Source: Brucella pecoris (GTDB taxonomy: Bacteria > Pseudomonadota > Alphaproteobacteria > Rhizobiales > Rhizobiaceae). Taken from it: DNA of 64,000 nt. Position 1 is the stretch's first letter, and each line of letters opens with the position of its first letter. Below the pieces are notes generated by a model that was not told the DNA's origin, ran no database searches, and worked only from the letters and a program-made list of their open reading frames with translations. Of this stretch, positions 33,763-42,190 are shown in pieces. The DNA is taken from positions 62,001-126,000 of the forward strand of contig NZ_VEWK01000011.1 in the NCBI RefSeq assembly GCF_006376675.1, read 5' to 3'. A program made the translations under genes and the position numbers.

Positions 33763-35811
33763 GTGGAGCAGGCAAAGAACGGAACCCGTAAGGGTGGGCG
33801 CAAGGCGCTGTGGGCTGCAGTTGCGGTAATCGCCATCGCTGCCGCCGGTTTAACCGGATACAAGATCACACTTGAGAAGACCATTACATCGCAGCTTGAC
33901 AAGCGTGGCGGCAAGGCCTCTTCGGTTGAGGCAGATTTTCTCGGACGTATTCACTTGCGCGACGTGACGTTGCCGTTGAAGGATGGCTCCAACGTTCGTA
34001 TCGCTTCGGTTGATGGTCGCCCCAAGTTTCTGTTCCTCACCGGCATGCTGAATGCGTCGGGCATTGATACAGAGATTGGAACCTACAAGATTTCCATTCC
34101 AAGCGTGGCAATCGAAGACGCTAATTTCGATACCGCCATGCTGAAGGACACATTCGGTAATAGCGGTCTGACACTGCCAGAGCGCGTTGGTCGTTTCTCG
34201 GCAAAGCGCCTGACTGCGCAAGAAATCAAGGTCGTCCAGACTGTTGCGAATAACGAACAGAACATCGTCTACAAGGACGTTGCGCTGGAAGATATCAACC
34301 TCGGTAAGGTTGCTCGTTATACGGCGGGCGGCACGGCTTTTGACTTCACGATCCAGGTGCCTGGTGAAGACGGTGAAAAAGTCGCGGACAAGATGACAGG
34401 CACCATGGGTGCCGCAGAGGGCAAGGACATTGATGGTGTCTTCCTCGCCCGTCTCTATACCGAAAAGGCAGGCCCGGACGACAAGGAAGCAAAGCCCGTC
34501 TACGGTCCTTTCTCGGCGAAGAATATCGTCATGAAGACGAAGGATGCGAGCTTCAGCTATGATGAAATTCGCAGCAATGGCTTCACGGCTCGTATGCCTG
34601 CCGTGCCGTTCACCGAAACCTTGGAGAAGCTACAGTCTCTCGAAAATGCAGACGAACTTTCACCGGAGGAAACACGCGAGCTTATTCTTCAGGTGAGCTC
34701 ACTGTTCGACACCATCGGCAAGGGTGATGTTGAAATGCTCGGCATGAAGATCGAGCCAACTGATGCATCGAAGGGCAAGGGCGGTATCGAACGCGTCGCA
34801 GTTGCTTTCGACAATCAGAAAATGGATGCGACCATTAAAGGCTTGGCGTTCTCCGAAGGTCAGGACTACATGAAGATGGAGGAAGCTTCCTTGAAGGGCT
34901 TCTCCTGGGCGACTTCAGTTGAAGCTCTGAAAAAGTTTGCGGCGCTGAATGAAGAAGAAGTTGAAAACTTCCCTTTCACGACCATGCTTCCGGAATTCGG
35001 CACACTTAAGGTGGTGGGGATCGACGCCGATCTGCCATATGAAAAGTCTGAAGATGTGGATGCAAGCGAGGAAAACGCGGACGATGGAGATCAGGCTGTA
35101 ACCGAAGAGCCGTCGGTTCCTTCGCTGCCTGAACGTATTCAGTTCGCCATGAAAAGCTACGAAGTGGCTCTCAACAAGCCTTACAACGGTATTCCGACCG
35201 ATGTGCGCATCGCTTATGAAGATATGTCGCTCAAAGTGCCGACGCAGGCTGATGACGAGTTTTACCAGCAGCTTCGGGCACTTGGCTATGATAGTCTCAC
35301 CATGTCGTCAAACTTTGAGGCAAGCTGGGATGAAGCAAACCAGAATCTGATCATCAAGGACATCTCGATCAGCGGCAAGGATATGGGTGCCGTATCCATG
35401 TCCGGTTTGATGGGCGGTCTGACGAAGGAATTCTTTTCTGGCGACAAGGTGATGATGCAGGTCGCTCTGCTTGGGCTCAAGGCCAAGCAGGTAAACCTGA
35501 AAATTGAGGAAAAGGGCATCATCTCCAATGCTATCAAGACTTATGCCAAAGAAAAAGATATGTCGGAAGATGAAGTGCGTAGCGCGATGTCTCTGATGGC
35601 TGCCGCCTCTCTGCAAGAGCTGGCAGCGGACCAGCCACAATTGCAGGATGTTGCGACGGCGTTTTCTACCTTCCTCGCAAAGCCGAATATTTTCGAGCTC
35701 ACTGTGAAGTCGAAGGCTGAAAAGGGAATTGGCGCTCTCGAAATGGTAGCTGCATCGCAGGATCCGATCTTGCTGCTCGACAAAGTCGATATCGAAGCCA
35801 AGGCGGAATAA
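33763..35811 (+). CDS. Membrane-anchored protein of unknown function
   Basis: I do not recognise this 682-residue protein. One membrane helix lies at about residues 14-34 (ALWAAVAVIAIAAAGLTGY) after a basic N-terminus. The remaining ~650 residues are soluble, acidic and repetitive in style, with alternating beta-type stretches (GRIHLRDVTLPLKDGSNVRI, KRLTAQEIKVV) and an acidic linker near 435-455. This topology, a single N-terminal anchor with a long periplasmic beta-rich domain, recalls AsmA-like or lipid-transfer proteins, but no motif proves it. GTG 33763 was chosen because AAAGGA lies eight bases before it. It is monocistronic with its own terminator, and codon use is typical of the genome. 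Confidence 0.8.
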   Translation: MEQAKNGTRKGGRKALWAAVAVIAIAAAGLTGYKITLEKTITSQLDKRGGKASSVEADFLGRIHLRDVTLPLKDGSNVRIASVDGRPKFLFLTGMLNASGIDTEIGTYKISIPSVAIEDANFDTAMLKDTFGNSGLTLPERVGRFSAKRLTAQEIKVVQTVANNEQNIVYKDVALEDINLGKVARYTAGGTAFDFTIQVPGEDGEKVADKMTGTMGAAEGKDIDGVFLARLYTEKAGPDDKEAKPVYGPFSAKNIVMKTKDASFSYDEIRSNGFTARMPAVPFTETLEKLQSLENADELSPEETRELILQVSSLFDTIGKGDVEMLGMKIEPTDASKGKGGIERVAVAFDNQKMDATIKGLAFSEGQDYMKMEEASLKGFSWATSVEALKKFAALNEEEVENFPFTTMLPEFGTLKVVGIDADLPYEKSEDVDASEENADDGDQAVTEEPSVPSLPERIQFAMKSYEVALNKPYNGIPTDVRIAYEDMSLKVPTQADDEFYQQLRALGYDSLTMSSNFEASWDEANQNLIIKDISISGKDMGAVSMSGLMGGLTKEFFSGDKVMMQVALLGLKAKQVNLKIEEKGIISNAIKTYAKEKDMSEDEVRSAMSLMAAASLQELAADQPQLQDVATAFSTFLAKPNIFELTVKSKAEKGIGALEMVAASQDPILLLDKVDIEAKAE

Positions 35812-35835
35812 TCGACTATTCCATTGATCCAAGCG

Positions 35836-35862
35836 AAACGCCGGCCCTTGGCCGGCGTTTTC
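35836..35862 (+). terminator. Rho-independent terminator of the 682-residue gene
   Basis: An eight-base stem CGCCGGCC / GGCCGGCG with a three-base loop is flanked by AAA on the left and TTTTC on the right, 25 bases after the stop. Confidence 0.85.
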
Positions 35863-35928
35863 TGTAATCAGAGCTTCACCAAAACATTACACAAGGGTCA
35901 TGCCCTTGATATATAAGGGTTCTAGTAA

Positions 35929-35947
35929 GCCTCGGAAATAACGAGGC
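35929..35947 (+). promoter_or_regulatory. Hairpin covering the Shine-Dalgarno of pehA
   Basis: GCCTCG-GAAATAA-CGAGGC can pair perfectly. The only plausible ribosome-binding site, GAGG at 35943-35946, five bases before the ATG at 35952, is in its right arm. A second small stem, AAGGG/CCCTT, lies just upstream (35893-35907). This points to translational control of the phosphonate monoester hydrolase operon. The trigger is unknown. Confidence 0.5.
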
Positions 35948-35951
35948 CAAC

Positions 35952-37496
35952 ATGACCAGAAAAAATGTCCTGCTTATCGTCGTTGATCAATGGCGAGCAG
36001 ATTTTATCCCTCAACTGATGCGGGCAGAGGGGCGCGAACCCTTCCTCAAAACGCCCAATCTTGATCGCCTTTGCCGGGAAGGTTTGACCTTCCGCAATCA
36101 TGTCACGACCTGCGTGCCATGTGGCCCGGCAAGAGCAAGCCTGCTTACGGGGCTCTACCTGATGAACCATCGGGCAGTGCAGAACACGGTTCCGCTTGAT
36201 CAGCGCCATTTGAATCTCGGCAAAGCTCTCCGCGCCATCGGCTACGATCCCGCGCTCATCGGTTACACAACGACGACACCTGATCCGCGTTCGACGTCCC
36301 ACAGAGATCCGCGTTTTACGGTTCTGGGCGATATCATGGACGGGTTTCGCTCTGTGGGCGCATTCGAACCCAATATGGACGGATATTTCGGCTGGGTGGC
36401 TCAGAACGGCTTTGAACTGCCGGAGAATCGCGAAGATATCTGGCTGCCGGAAGGCGAGCATTCCGTTCCGGGCGCTACGGACAAACCATCGCGTATCCCA
36501 AAGGAGTTTTCGGACTCCACATTCTTCACCGAACGCGCGTTGACCTATCTTAAGGGGAGGGATGGCAAGCCTTTCTTCCTGCATCTCGGCTATTATCGCC
36601 CGCATCCGCCGTTTGTCGCCTCTGCGCCTTATCATGCAATGTACAAGGCCGAAGATATGCCTGCGCCCGTCCGCGCGGACAGTCCGGATGCCGAAGCGGC
36701 ACAGCATCCGCTTATGAAGCATTATATCGATCACATCAGGCGCGGTTCGTTCTTTCATGGAGCGGAAGGTTCGGGTGCAACGCTGGACGAGGGCGAGATT
36801 CGCCAGATGCGGGCCACGTACTGCGGTCTGATCACGGAAATCGACGATTGTCTGGGGCGGGTTTTCGCTTACCTTGATGAAACTGGTCAGTGGGACGACA
36901 CACTGATCATCTTCACCAGCGACCACGGCGAGCAGCTCGGCGATCATCATCTACTCGGCAAGATAGGCTATAATAACGAGAGCTTCCGCATTCCTTTGGT
37001 CATAAAGGATGCAGGACAGAACCGGTACGCTGGCCAAATCGAAGAAGGCTTTTCCGAAAGCATCGATGTCATGCCGACCATCCTCGAGTGGCTGGGCGGG
37101 GAAACGCCACGCGCTTGCGACGGACGTTCGCTACTGCCGTTTCTGGGTGAGGGAAAGCCCGCCGACTGGCGTACAGAACTGCACTACGAGTTCGATTTCC
37201 GCGACGTCTTCTACGATCAGCCGCAGAACTCGGTGCAGCTTTCGCAGGATGATTGCAGCCTCTGTGTAATTGAGGACGAAAACTACAAGTACGTGCATTT
37301 TGCGGCCTTGCCGCCGCTGTTCTTTGACATGAGGGCAGACCCGCACGAATTCAACAATCTGGCTGAAGACCCCGCTTATGCGGTTCTCGTTCGCGACTAC
37401 GCCCAGAAGGCTTTGTCGTGGCGGCTGTCTCATGCCGACCGGACACTCACCCATTACAGATCCGGCCCGCAAGGGCTGACAACGCGCAACCATTGA
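35952..37496 (+). CDS. pehA: Phosphonate monoester hydrolase / phosphodiesterase (sulfatase superfamily)
   Basis: This enzyme hydrolyses phosphonate monoesters and, as known for its homologues, phosphodiesters and some sulfate esters. It has 514 residues, the length of the Rhizobium leguminosarum enzyme, which it resembles closely from memory. The active site is complete: metal ligand D12 (IVVDQW), C57 in CGPARAS (the C-x-P-x-R site converted to formylglycine), and D324-H325 in TSDHGEQLGDHH. There is no signal peptide, so it acts in the cytoplasm. Sixteen bases downstream begins an ABC importer operon, and together they look like an import-then-hydrolyse system. A formylglycine-installing enzyme or the unknown bacterial alternative must be encoded elsewhere. 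Confidence 0.93.
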   Translation: MTRKNVLLIVVDQWRADFIPQLMRAEGREPFLKTPNLDRLCREGLTFRNHVTTCVPCGPARASLLTGLYLMNHRAVQNTVPLDQRHLNLGKALRAIGYDPALIGYTTTTPDPRSTSHRDPRFTVLGDIMDGFRSVGAFEPNMDGYFGWVAQNGFELPENREDIWLPEGEHSVPGATDKPSRIPKEFSDSTFFTERALTYLKGRDGKPFFLHLGYYRPHPPFVASAPYHAMYKAEDMPAPVRADSPDAEAAQHPLMKHYIDHIRRGSFFHGAEGSGATLDEGEIRQMRATYCGLITEIDDCLGRVFAYLDETGQWDDTLIIFTSDHGEQLGDHHLLGKIGYNNESFRIPLVIKDAGQNRYAGQIEEGFSESIDVMPTILEWLGGETPRACDGRSLLPFLGEGKPADWRTELHYEFDFRDVFYDQPQNSVQLSQDDCSLCVIEDENYKYVHFAALPPLFFDMRADPHEFNNLAEDPAYAVLVRDYAQKALSWRLSHADRTLTHYRSGPQGLTTRNH

Positions 37497-37512
37497 TCTC
37501 AGGAGCAACCAA

Positions 37513-39147
37513 ATGATCAATCTGACCCGACGCGGGATGCTCGGCCTTTCAGCCGGTGCTGCCGGTTCGCTCATCCTGCCGCGCTTTGCAATCGCACAGG
37601 CTGACAATCGCCCATCGATCACTATTGCCGTGCAGAAGGTGGCAAATAGCAATACGCTCGACGTTCTTCGTGAACAGTCGAATGTGGGTGAACGTGTTTT
37701 CTTCTCCAGCCTCTGGGAAGCGCTGATCGACCGTGACTGGCTGGGTGGTCTTTCAGCGGTGCCAGGTCTTGCGACTGAATGGACCCGCATTGACGACAAG
37801 ACCGTTGAACTGAAGCTCCGGCAAGGTGTGAAGTTTCACAACGGTGACGAGATGACCGCCGAAGACGTTGCCTTCACTTTTGGCAAAGAACGTATGTTTG
37901 GCGACACGCAGCCAGTCGAAGGCAAGACCATTTATGTCTCGGAGAAAAACCCGCTCGGTCGCGAAAGCAAGGAGTTGCCGCTTGAAGTGCCCGCAACCGC
38001 ACGCCGCTCGTGGCCGGCCCTGCTGGGTGTCGAAGTGGTCGACAAATACACGGTGCGCTTCAAGAACGGTACGCCAGACGTGACCATGGAAGGCCGCATC
38101 TCGCGTTACGGCAGCCAGATCATGAGCCGCCGTGGCTGGGAAGAGTCCCCCAGCTATCTCGACTGGGCGCGCAAGCCGGTTACCACCGGACCTTACAAGG
38201 TTGTCGAGTTCAAGCCAGACAATATGCTGGTGCTTGAAGCGCATGACGAATATTGGGGCGGGCGCCCGCCGCTGAAGCAGATCCGCTTCATCGAAGTGCC
38301 GGAAGTTGCGTCCCGCATCAATGGTCTGCTCTCTGGCGAATACCAGTTTGCTTGCGATATTCCACCAGATCAGATCGAAGGCATCGAAAAGAATGATGCT
38401 TTCGAAGTTCAAGGTGGCACGATCCTCAACCATCGTCTGACCGTATTCGACAAGTTCCATCCTCAGTTGGAAAACCCGTTGGTGCGTCGCGCATTCACCC
38501 ACGCGATCGATCGTCAGGCTATCGTGGATTCGCTGTGGGCCGGACGTACAGTCGTTCCGGCGGGACTCCAGTGGGACTACTATGGTGATATGTTCGTTCA
38601 GGGCTGGAATGTTCCGGAATATAACCCGGACCTCGCCAAACAGCTTCTGAAGGAAGCCGGTTACAAGGGCGATGCGATCCCATATCGCCTGCTCAATAAC
38701 TACTACACGAACCAGACGCCGACGGCGCAGGTCCTTGTCGAGATGTGGAACCAGGTCGGCCTGAACGTCGAAATACAGATGCAGGAAAACTGGCAACAGG
38801 TTCTGGAAAAGAGCCCGAGCCGTGCGGTGCGTGATTGGTCCAACTCGGCGCCGTTCAACGATCCGGTTTCTTCCATCGTCAGCCAGCATGGTCCGAACGG
38901 TCAGCAGCAACAGGTTGGCGAATGGACGAATGAGGAAGCCAACAAGCTTTCAGTCATTCTGGAAACCAGCACCGATCATGCCAAGCGCAAGGAAGCATTC
39001 AAGCGGATGCTGGAAATCTGCGAACGGGAAGACCCCGCTTACACGGTCCTTCACCAGAACGCGACTTTCACTGCCAAGCCGAAGTCATTGAAGTGGAAGG
39101 CTGCGCCCGCTTTCGCAATGGACTTCCGCAAGAACAACTGGGCCTGA
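37513..39147 (+). CDS. Dipeptide-type ABC importer substrate-binding protein (SBP_bac_5), Tat signal
   Basis: This is a periplasmic binding protein of 544 residues. It starts with a twin-arginine-like leader (TRRGMLGLSAGAAGSL, cleavage near FAIAQA), so it may be exported folded. SBP_bac_5 features include LRQGVKFHNGDEMTAEDVAF (~97-116), ITGPYKV-like TTGPYKVVEF, and PLVRRAFTHAIDRQAIV. Family members bind peptides, opines, nickel chelates or glycosides. Co-transcription with pehA suggests a phosphonate or phosphate ester ligand, which is inference. A GGAGC site precedes the ATG, and a terminator-like hairpin follows. Confidence 0.9.
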   Translation: MINLTRRGMLGLSAGAAGSLILPRFAIAQADNRPSITIAVQKVANSNTLDVLREQSNVGERVFFSSLWEALIDRDWLGGLSAVPGLATEWTRIDDKTVELKLRQGVKFHNGDEMTAEDVAFTFGKERMFGDTQPVEGKTIYVSEKNPLGRESKELPLEVPATARRSWPALLGVEVVDKYTVRFKNGTPDVTMEGRISRYGSQIMSRRGWEESPSYLDWARKPVTTGPYKVVEFKPDNMLVLEAHDEYWGGRPPLKQIRFIEVPEVASRINGLLSGEYQFACDIPPDQIEGIEKNDAFEVQGGTILNHRLTVFDKFHPQLENPLVRRAFTHAIDRQAIVDSLWAGRTVVPAGLQWDYYGDMFVQGWNVPEYNPDLAKQLLKEAGYKGDAIPYRLLNNYYTNQTPTAQVLVEMWNQVGLNVEIQMQENWQQVLEKSPSRAVRDWSNSAPFNDPVSSIVSQHGPNGQQQQVGEWTNEEANKLSVILETSTDHAKRKEAFKRMLEICEREDPAYTVLHQNATFTAKPKSLKWKAAPAFAMDFRKNNWA

Positions 39148-39160
39148 TCCATTTGTAAAG

Positions 39161-39192
39161 GCGAGTCCGGTTCAATCGGGCTCGCTTTTCCT
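39161..39192 (+). terminator. Intra-operon terminator/attenuator after the binding-protein gene
   Basis: GCGAGTCCG / CGGGCTCGC, with one G-T pair, is followed by TTTTCCTTT. It lies between the binding protein and the first ATPase gene and probably lowers expression of the membrane and ATPase subunits relative to the binding protein. Confidence 0.7.
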
Positions 39193-39240
39193 TTGGGGTT
39201 TCGAGCCCCGCGACTGTGAATGAACCAGAAGGATTGCATG

Positions 39241-40272
39241 ATGCCGCTGGTCGAAATTTCCAATCTCAAGGTAGCTTTTGATGGTGTACCGGTTCTGCAT
39301 GGTATCGACCTCTCGATTGAACGAGGTGAAGCCGTGGGACTTGTCGGTGAATCGGGCTGCGGTAAATCTGTGACCTGGCTTGCGGCGCTCGGTCTTCTGC
39401 CGAAGAAGGCGTCTATCTCCGGTAGCGTTCTCCTTGAGGGAACAGAATTGCTCACTGCGTCGCGCGGTACGCTCGAAAACATTCGCGGTTGCCGTATTGC
39501 GATGATCTTTCAGGACCCGTCGAGTTCCTTGAACCCGGTTATCCGGGTTGGGCGCCAGATCGAGGAGGCTGTGCGACTTCATCGTAATATCAAGGGGCCG
39601 TCCGTCCGAGCAGAAGCTCTACGGTTGATGGAACTGGTTGGAATTCCCGATGCACGTCGCCGTATTGATAATTATCCGCACGAGTTTTCCGGTGGTCAAA
39701 ACCAGCGTTTGATGATCGCCATGGCGCTTGCTGGCAATCCTGATATCCTTATCGCTGACGAGCCCACGACGGCGCTTGATGCGACGATTCAGGCTCAGAT
39801 TCTCGATCTACTCGCCGCCTTGCGCGCCGAAACAGGCATGGCGGTGGTCTTTATCAGCCATGATCTTGGTGCCGTTTCGCAAATTTGCGAACGAGTTTCC
39901 GTCATGTATGCCGGACGCATTGTCGAACAGGCGCGGACCGAAGCGCTTTTTGCCGCTCCGCGCCATCCCTATACGCACGGCCTGTTTGATTCCATTCCTA
40001 GTCTCGACGGTGGACGCAGTCGTCTGATCCCTATCGAGGGTACAGTGCCAGAACCCGGCAAGCTTCCGTCAGGTTGTGCGTTTTCTCCACGCTGTTTGAG
40101 CGCCACGGATCTCTGCGCACGTAGCCTCCCAAGGCTGGGTGTTCCGCTGGATGATGCCGGTGAGGGGCGCGCTGTCGCCTGTTTTCATCCCTACCCGGCA
40201 TCGTCGCATTTGCCGTCATCCATGGGGGGCCATATTTCGATCCCAGCGAGCACAAGGGCAATAGCACAATGA
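39241..40272 (+). CDS. ABC importer ATPase 1 (OppD/DppD type)
   Basis: This is an ATPase of about 343 residues. It shows Walker A GESGCGKSVTW, signature FSGGQNQRLMIAMAL, Walker B ILIADEPTTALD, and the C-terminal oligopeptide-transporter extension with a cysteine cluster (CAFSPRCLSATDLC, CFHP) typical of OppD/DppD, which often binds an iron-sulfur cluster. Three in-frame ATGs compete. The one at 39241 has AGAAGGA seven bases before it, and 39238 and 39220 are alternatives. Its stop overlaps the next start by four bases. Confidence 0.92.
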   Translation: MPLVEISNLKVAFDGVPVLHGIDLSIERGEAVGLVGESGCGKSVTWLAALGLLPKKASISGSVLLEGTELLTASRGTLENIRGCRIAMIFQDPSSSLNPVIRVGRQIEEAVRLHRNIKGPSVRAEALRLMELVGIPDARRRIDNYPHEFSGGQNQRLMIAMALAGNPDILIADEPTTALDATIQAQILDLLAALRAETGMAVVFISHDLGAVSQICERVSVMYAGRIVEQARTEALFAAPRHPYTHGLFDSIPSLDGGRSRLIPIEGTVPEPGKLPSGCAFSPRCLSATDLCARSLPRLGVPLDDAGEGRAVACFHPYPASSHLPSSMGGHISIPASTRAIAQ

Positions 40273-41258
40273 CCGCCGTTCTCATCGAAGCTCGCGACCT
40301 TGTCAAAACCTATACGTCGCGCAAGGGTTTTTTCGCCCAACCGGTTGCTGTGCGCGCTGTCGACGGACTCTCGATATCGGTTGCTCCGGCGACGACACTG
40401 GGAATTGTGGGAGAATCCGGGTCCGGTAAGTCCACAACGGGGCGTTTGCTTCTCGGTCTGGAAGATCCCAGCGAAGGAGAAGTTACTTTCGAAGGTTCGG
40501 CTTTGCCTCCGCAAAAAACTGCGAGCTGGCGGGCATTGAGAGCGCGTATGCAGCTCGTCTATCAGGATCCGCTGGCTGCTCTGGACCGACGGATCCCTAT
40601 CGGTCGTCAGATTGCTGAGCCGCTGGAAATACACGGAATTGGAACCCCCGGTGAGCAAAGAGCCCGCGTCGCGGAACTGATGCGAGCGGTCGGACTTCGT
40701 CCGGATCAGGCTTTGCGCTATCCTCACGAGCTTTCGGGCGGACAGCGTCAGCGTGTTGTCATCGCTCGAGCCATCGCGTGTAAACCGCAACTCATTGTCT
40801 GCGACGAACCCGTATCGGCGCTGGATGTTTCCATTCAGGCGCAAGTTGTGAATCTCTTGCGGGATTTGCAGGAGCGCGAAGGCATTGCCATGGTGTTCAT
40901 CAGCCATGATCTGAAGGTGGTGCGTAACATCGCAGATCGTGTGGCGGTCATGTATCTGGGCCGTATCGTAGAAGAGGCATCTTCGGACGAGATTTTTGCC
41001 CGACCGCTTCACCCCTATACGCAGGCACTCGTGTCCAGTGTTCCCGTCGCAGGGATCCCTCTCAGTGACCGTATCATCCTGCAGGGAGAGCCGCCTAATC
41101 CCGCCGCACGGCCCAATGGCTGCGCCTTTCATCCACGCTGTCGTTTTGCCGCTCAGCGCTGCAGCAACGAGACACCGGAACTCCTCGACATGCCAGCGGG
41201 ACGCAAAGTGGCTTGCCACTTTGCCGGAACCCTGCAGACGGACGATATTCATGCTTAG
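40269..41258 (+). CDS. ABC importer ATPase 2 (OppF/DppF type)
   Basis: This is an ATPase of 329 residues with Walker A GESGSGKSTTG, signature LSGGQRQRVVIARAI, Walker B LIVCDEPVSALDVS, and the same C-terminal cysteine region (CAFHPRCRFAAQRC). It forms a heterodimer with the preceding OppD-type subunit. The start overlaps the previous stop (ATGA), and the end overlaps the first permease gene by eight bases, so synthesis of the subunits is coupled. Confidence 0.93.
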   Translation: MTAVLIEARDLVKTYTSRKGFFAQPVAVRAVDGLSISVAPATTLGIVGESGSGKSTTGRLLLGLEDPSEGEVTFEGSALPPQKTASWRALRARMQLVYQDPLAALDRRIPIGRQIAEPLEIHGIGTPGEQRARVAELMRAVGLRPDQALRYPHELSGGQRQRVVIARAIACKPQLIVCDEPVSALDVSIQAQVVNLLRDLQEREGIAMVFISHDLKVVRNIADRVAVMYLGRIVEEASSDEIFARPLHPYTQALVSSVPVAGIPLSDRIILQGEPPNPAARPNGCAFHPRCRFAAQRCSNETPELLDMPAGRKVACHFAGTLQTDDIHA

Positions 41259-42180
41259 ATTTTTGATGGTTCGCGGGTTTCGGGCATTTGTGACCATTCT
41301 GCTCGTGGTGACATTTGCTTTCATCGTGTTGCGCATGTCCGGTGATCCGGCACAGATCATCATGGGACCGGACGCCCCGCCAGAAGCGATAGCTGCTTTC
41401 CGGAAGAACTGGGGGCTCGACGATCCGCTCTGGCAGCAATATCTGCGTTATTTCGGAGCTATCGCGCGCGGTGACCTCGGAATATCCATGCGCGACGGCC
41501 AATCGGCAATTGCACTTGTGGTCGAACGCATTCCGGCGACCCTCCAACTGACGATACCAGCACTTCTGATCAAGCTTGGACTAGGCATTCCCGCCGGTAT
41601 TTATGCTGCACTGCATCGCAACAGTACTATTGACCGGGCTGTCATGGCGACCGCCGTCATCGGATTCACTTTGCCGAGCTTCGTTTTAGGGCTACTTCTC
41701 GTGCTGGTTTTCTCGGTTTCGCTGGGATGGTTGCCCTCTGGCGGACAGGATAGCTGGATGCATGCCATTCTGCCCATCATCACCATGGGGCTTGGTGGCG
41801 CCGCGATTCTGGCGCGTTTCTCCCGCAGCGCGATGATCGAGATTCTGGGACAGCCTTATATCCGTACGGCGAGTGCAAAAGGTGTGTCCTGGCGGAATGT
41901 CGTTTGGCGGCACGCGCTACCCAACGCGGCTATTCCAATCGTCACTATCGTGGGTTTCATGGTGGGGTCGCTGATTGCAGGTGCAGTGGTCGTTGAATCG
42001 CTCTTTTCCTGGCCGGGTGTGGGCAGATTACTCGTGGTTTCGGTTGCCAATCGCGATCTTGCTATCGTGCAATGCATATTGCTTCTCGTGGCAGTGACGA
42101 TGGTGATCTCCAATTTCATCGTCGATCTTCTCTATGGTTATCTCGATCCGCGTCTTCGTCAGACGCAGGGCAAGGCGTGA
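41251..42180 (+). CDS. ABC importer permease 1 (DppB type)
   Basis: This is an inner-membrane permease of 309 residues with about six helices. It shows the N-terminal RMSGDPAQIIMG, GDLGISMRDGQ, and the coupling motif YIRTASAKGVSWRNVVWRHAL. The ATG at 41251 lies inside the end of the OppF-type gene. The longer frame from 40996 repeats coding sequence of that ATPase in another frame and was discarded. It pairs with the following DppC-type subunit. Confidence 0.92.
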   Translation: MLRFLMVRGFRAFVTILLVVTFAFIVLRMSGDPAQIIMGPDAPPEAIAAFRKNWGLDDPLWQQYLRYFGAIARGDLGISMRDGQSAIALVVERIPATLQLTIPALLIKLGLGIPAGIYAALHRNSTIDRAVMATAVIGFTLPSFVLGLLLVLVFSVSLGWLPSGGQDSWMHAILPIITMGLGGAAILARFSRSAMIEILGQPYIRTASAKGVSWRNVVWRHALPNAAIPIVTIVGFMVGSLIAGAVVVESLFSWPGVGRLLVVSVANRDLAIVQCILLLVAVTMVISNFIVDLLYGYLDPRLRQTQGKA

Positions 42181-42190
42181 GGTTGGACCG

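Noticed and set aside
35922..36950. 342-residue minus-strand frame across pehA
   Set aside because: Antisense shadow. The plus strand encodes a complete phosphonate monoester hydrolase with all catalytic residues.
37753..38910. 385-residue minus-strand frame across the binding-protein gene
   Set aside because: Antisense shadow of a full SBP_bac_5 protein; no motif and implausible composition.
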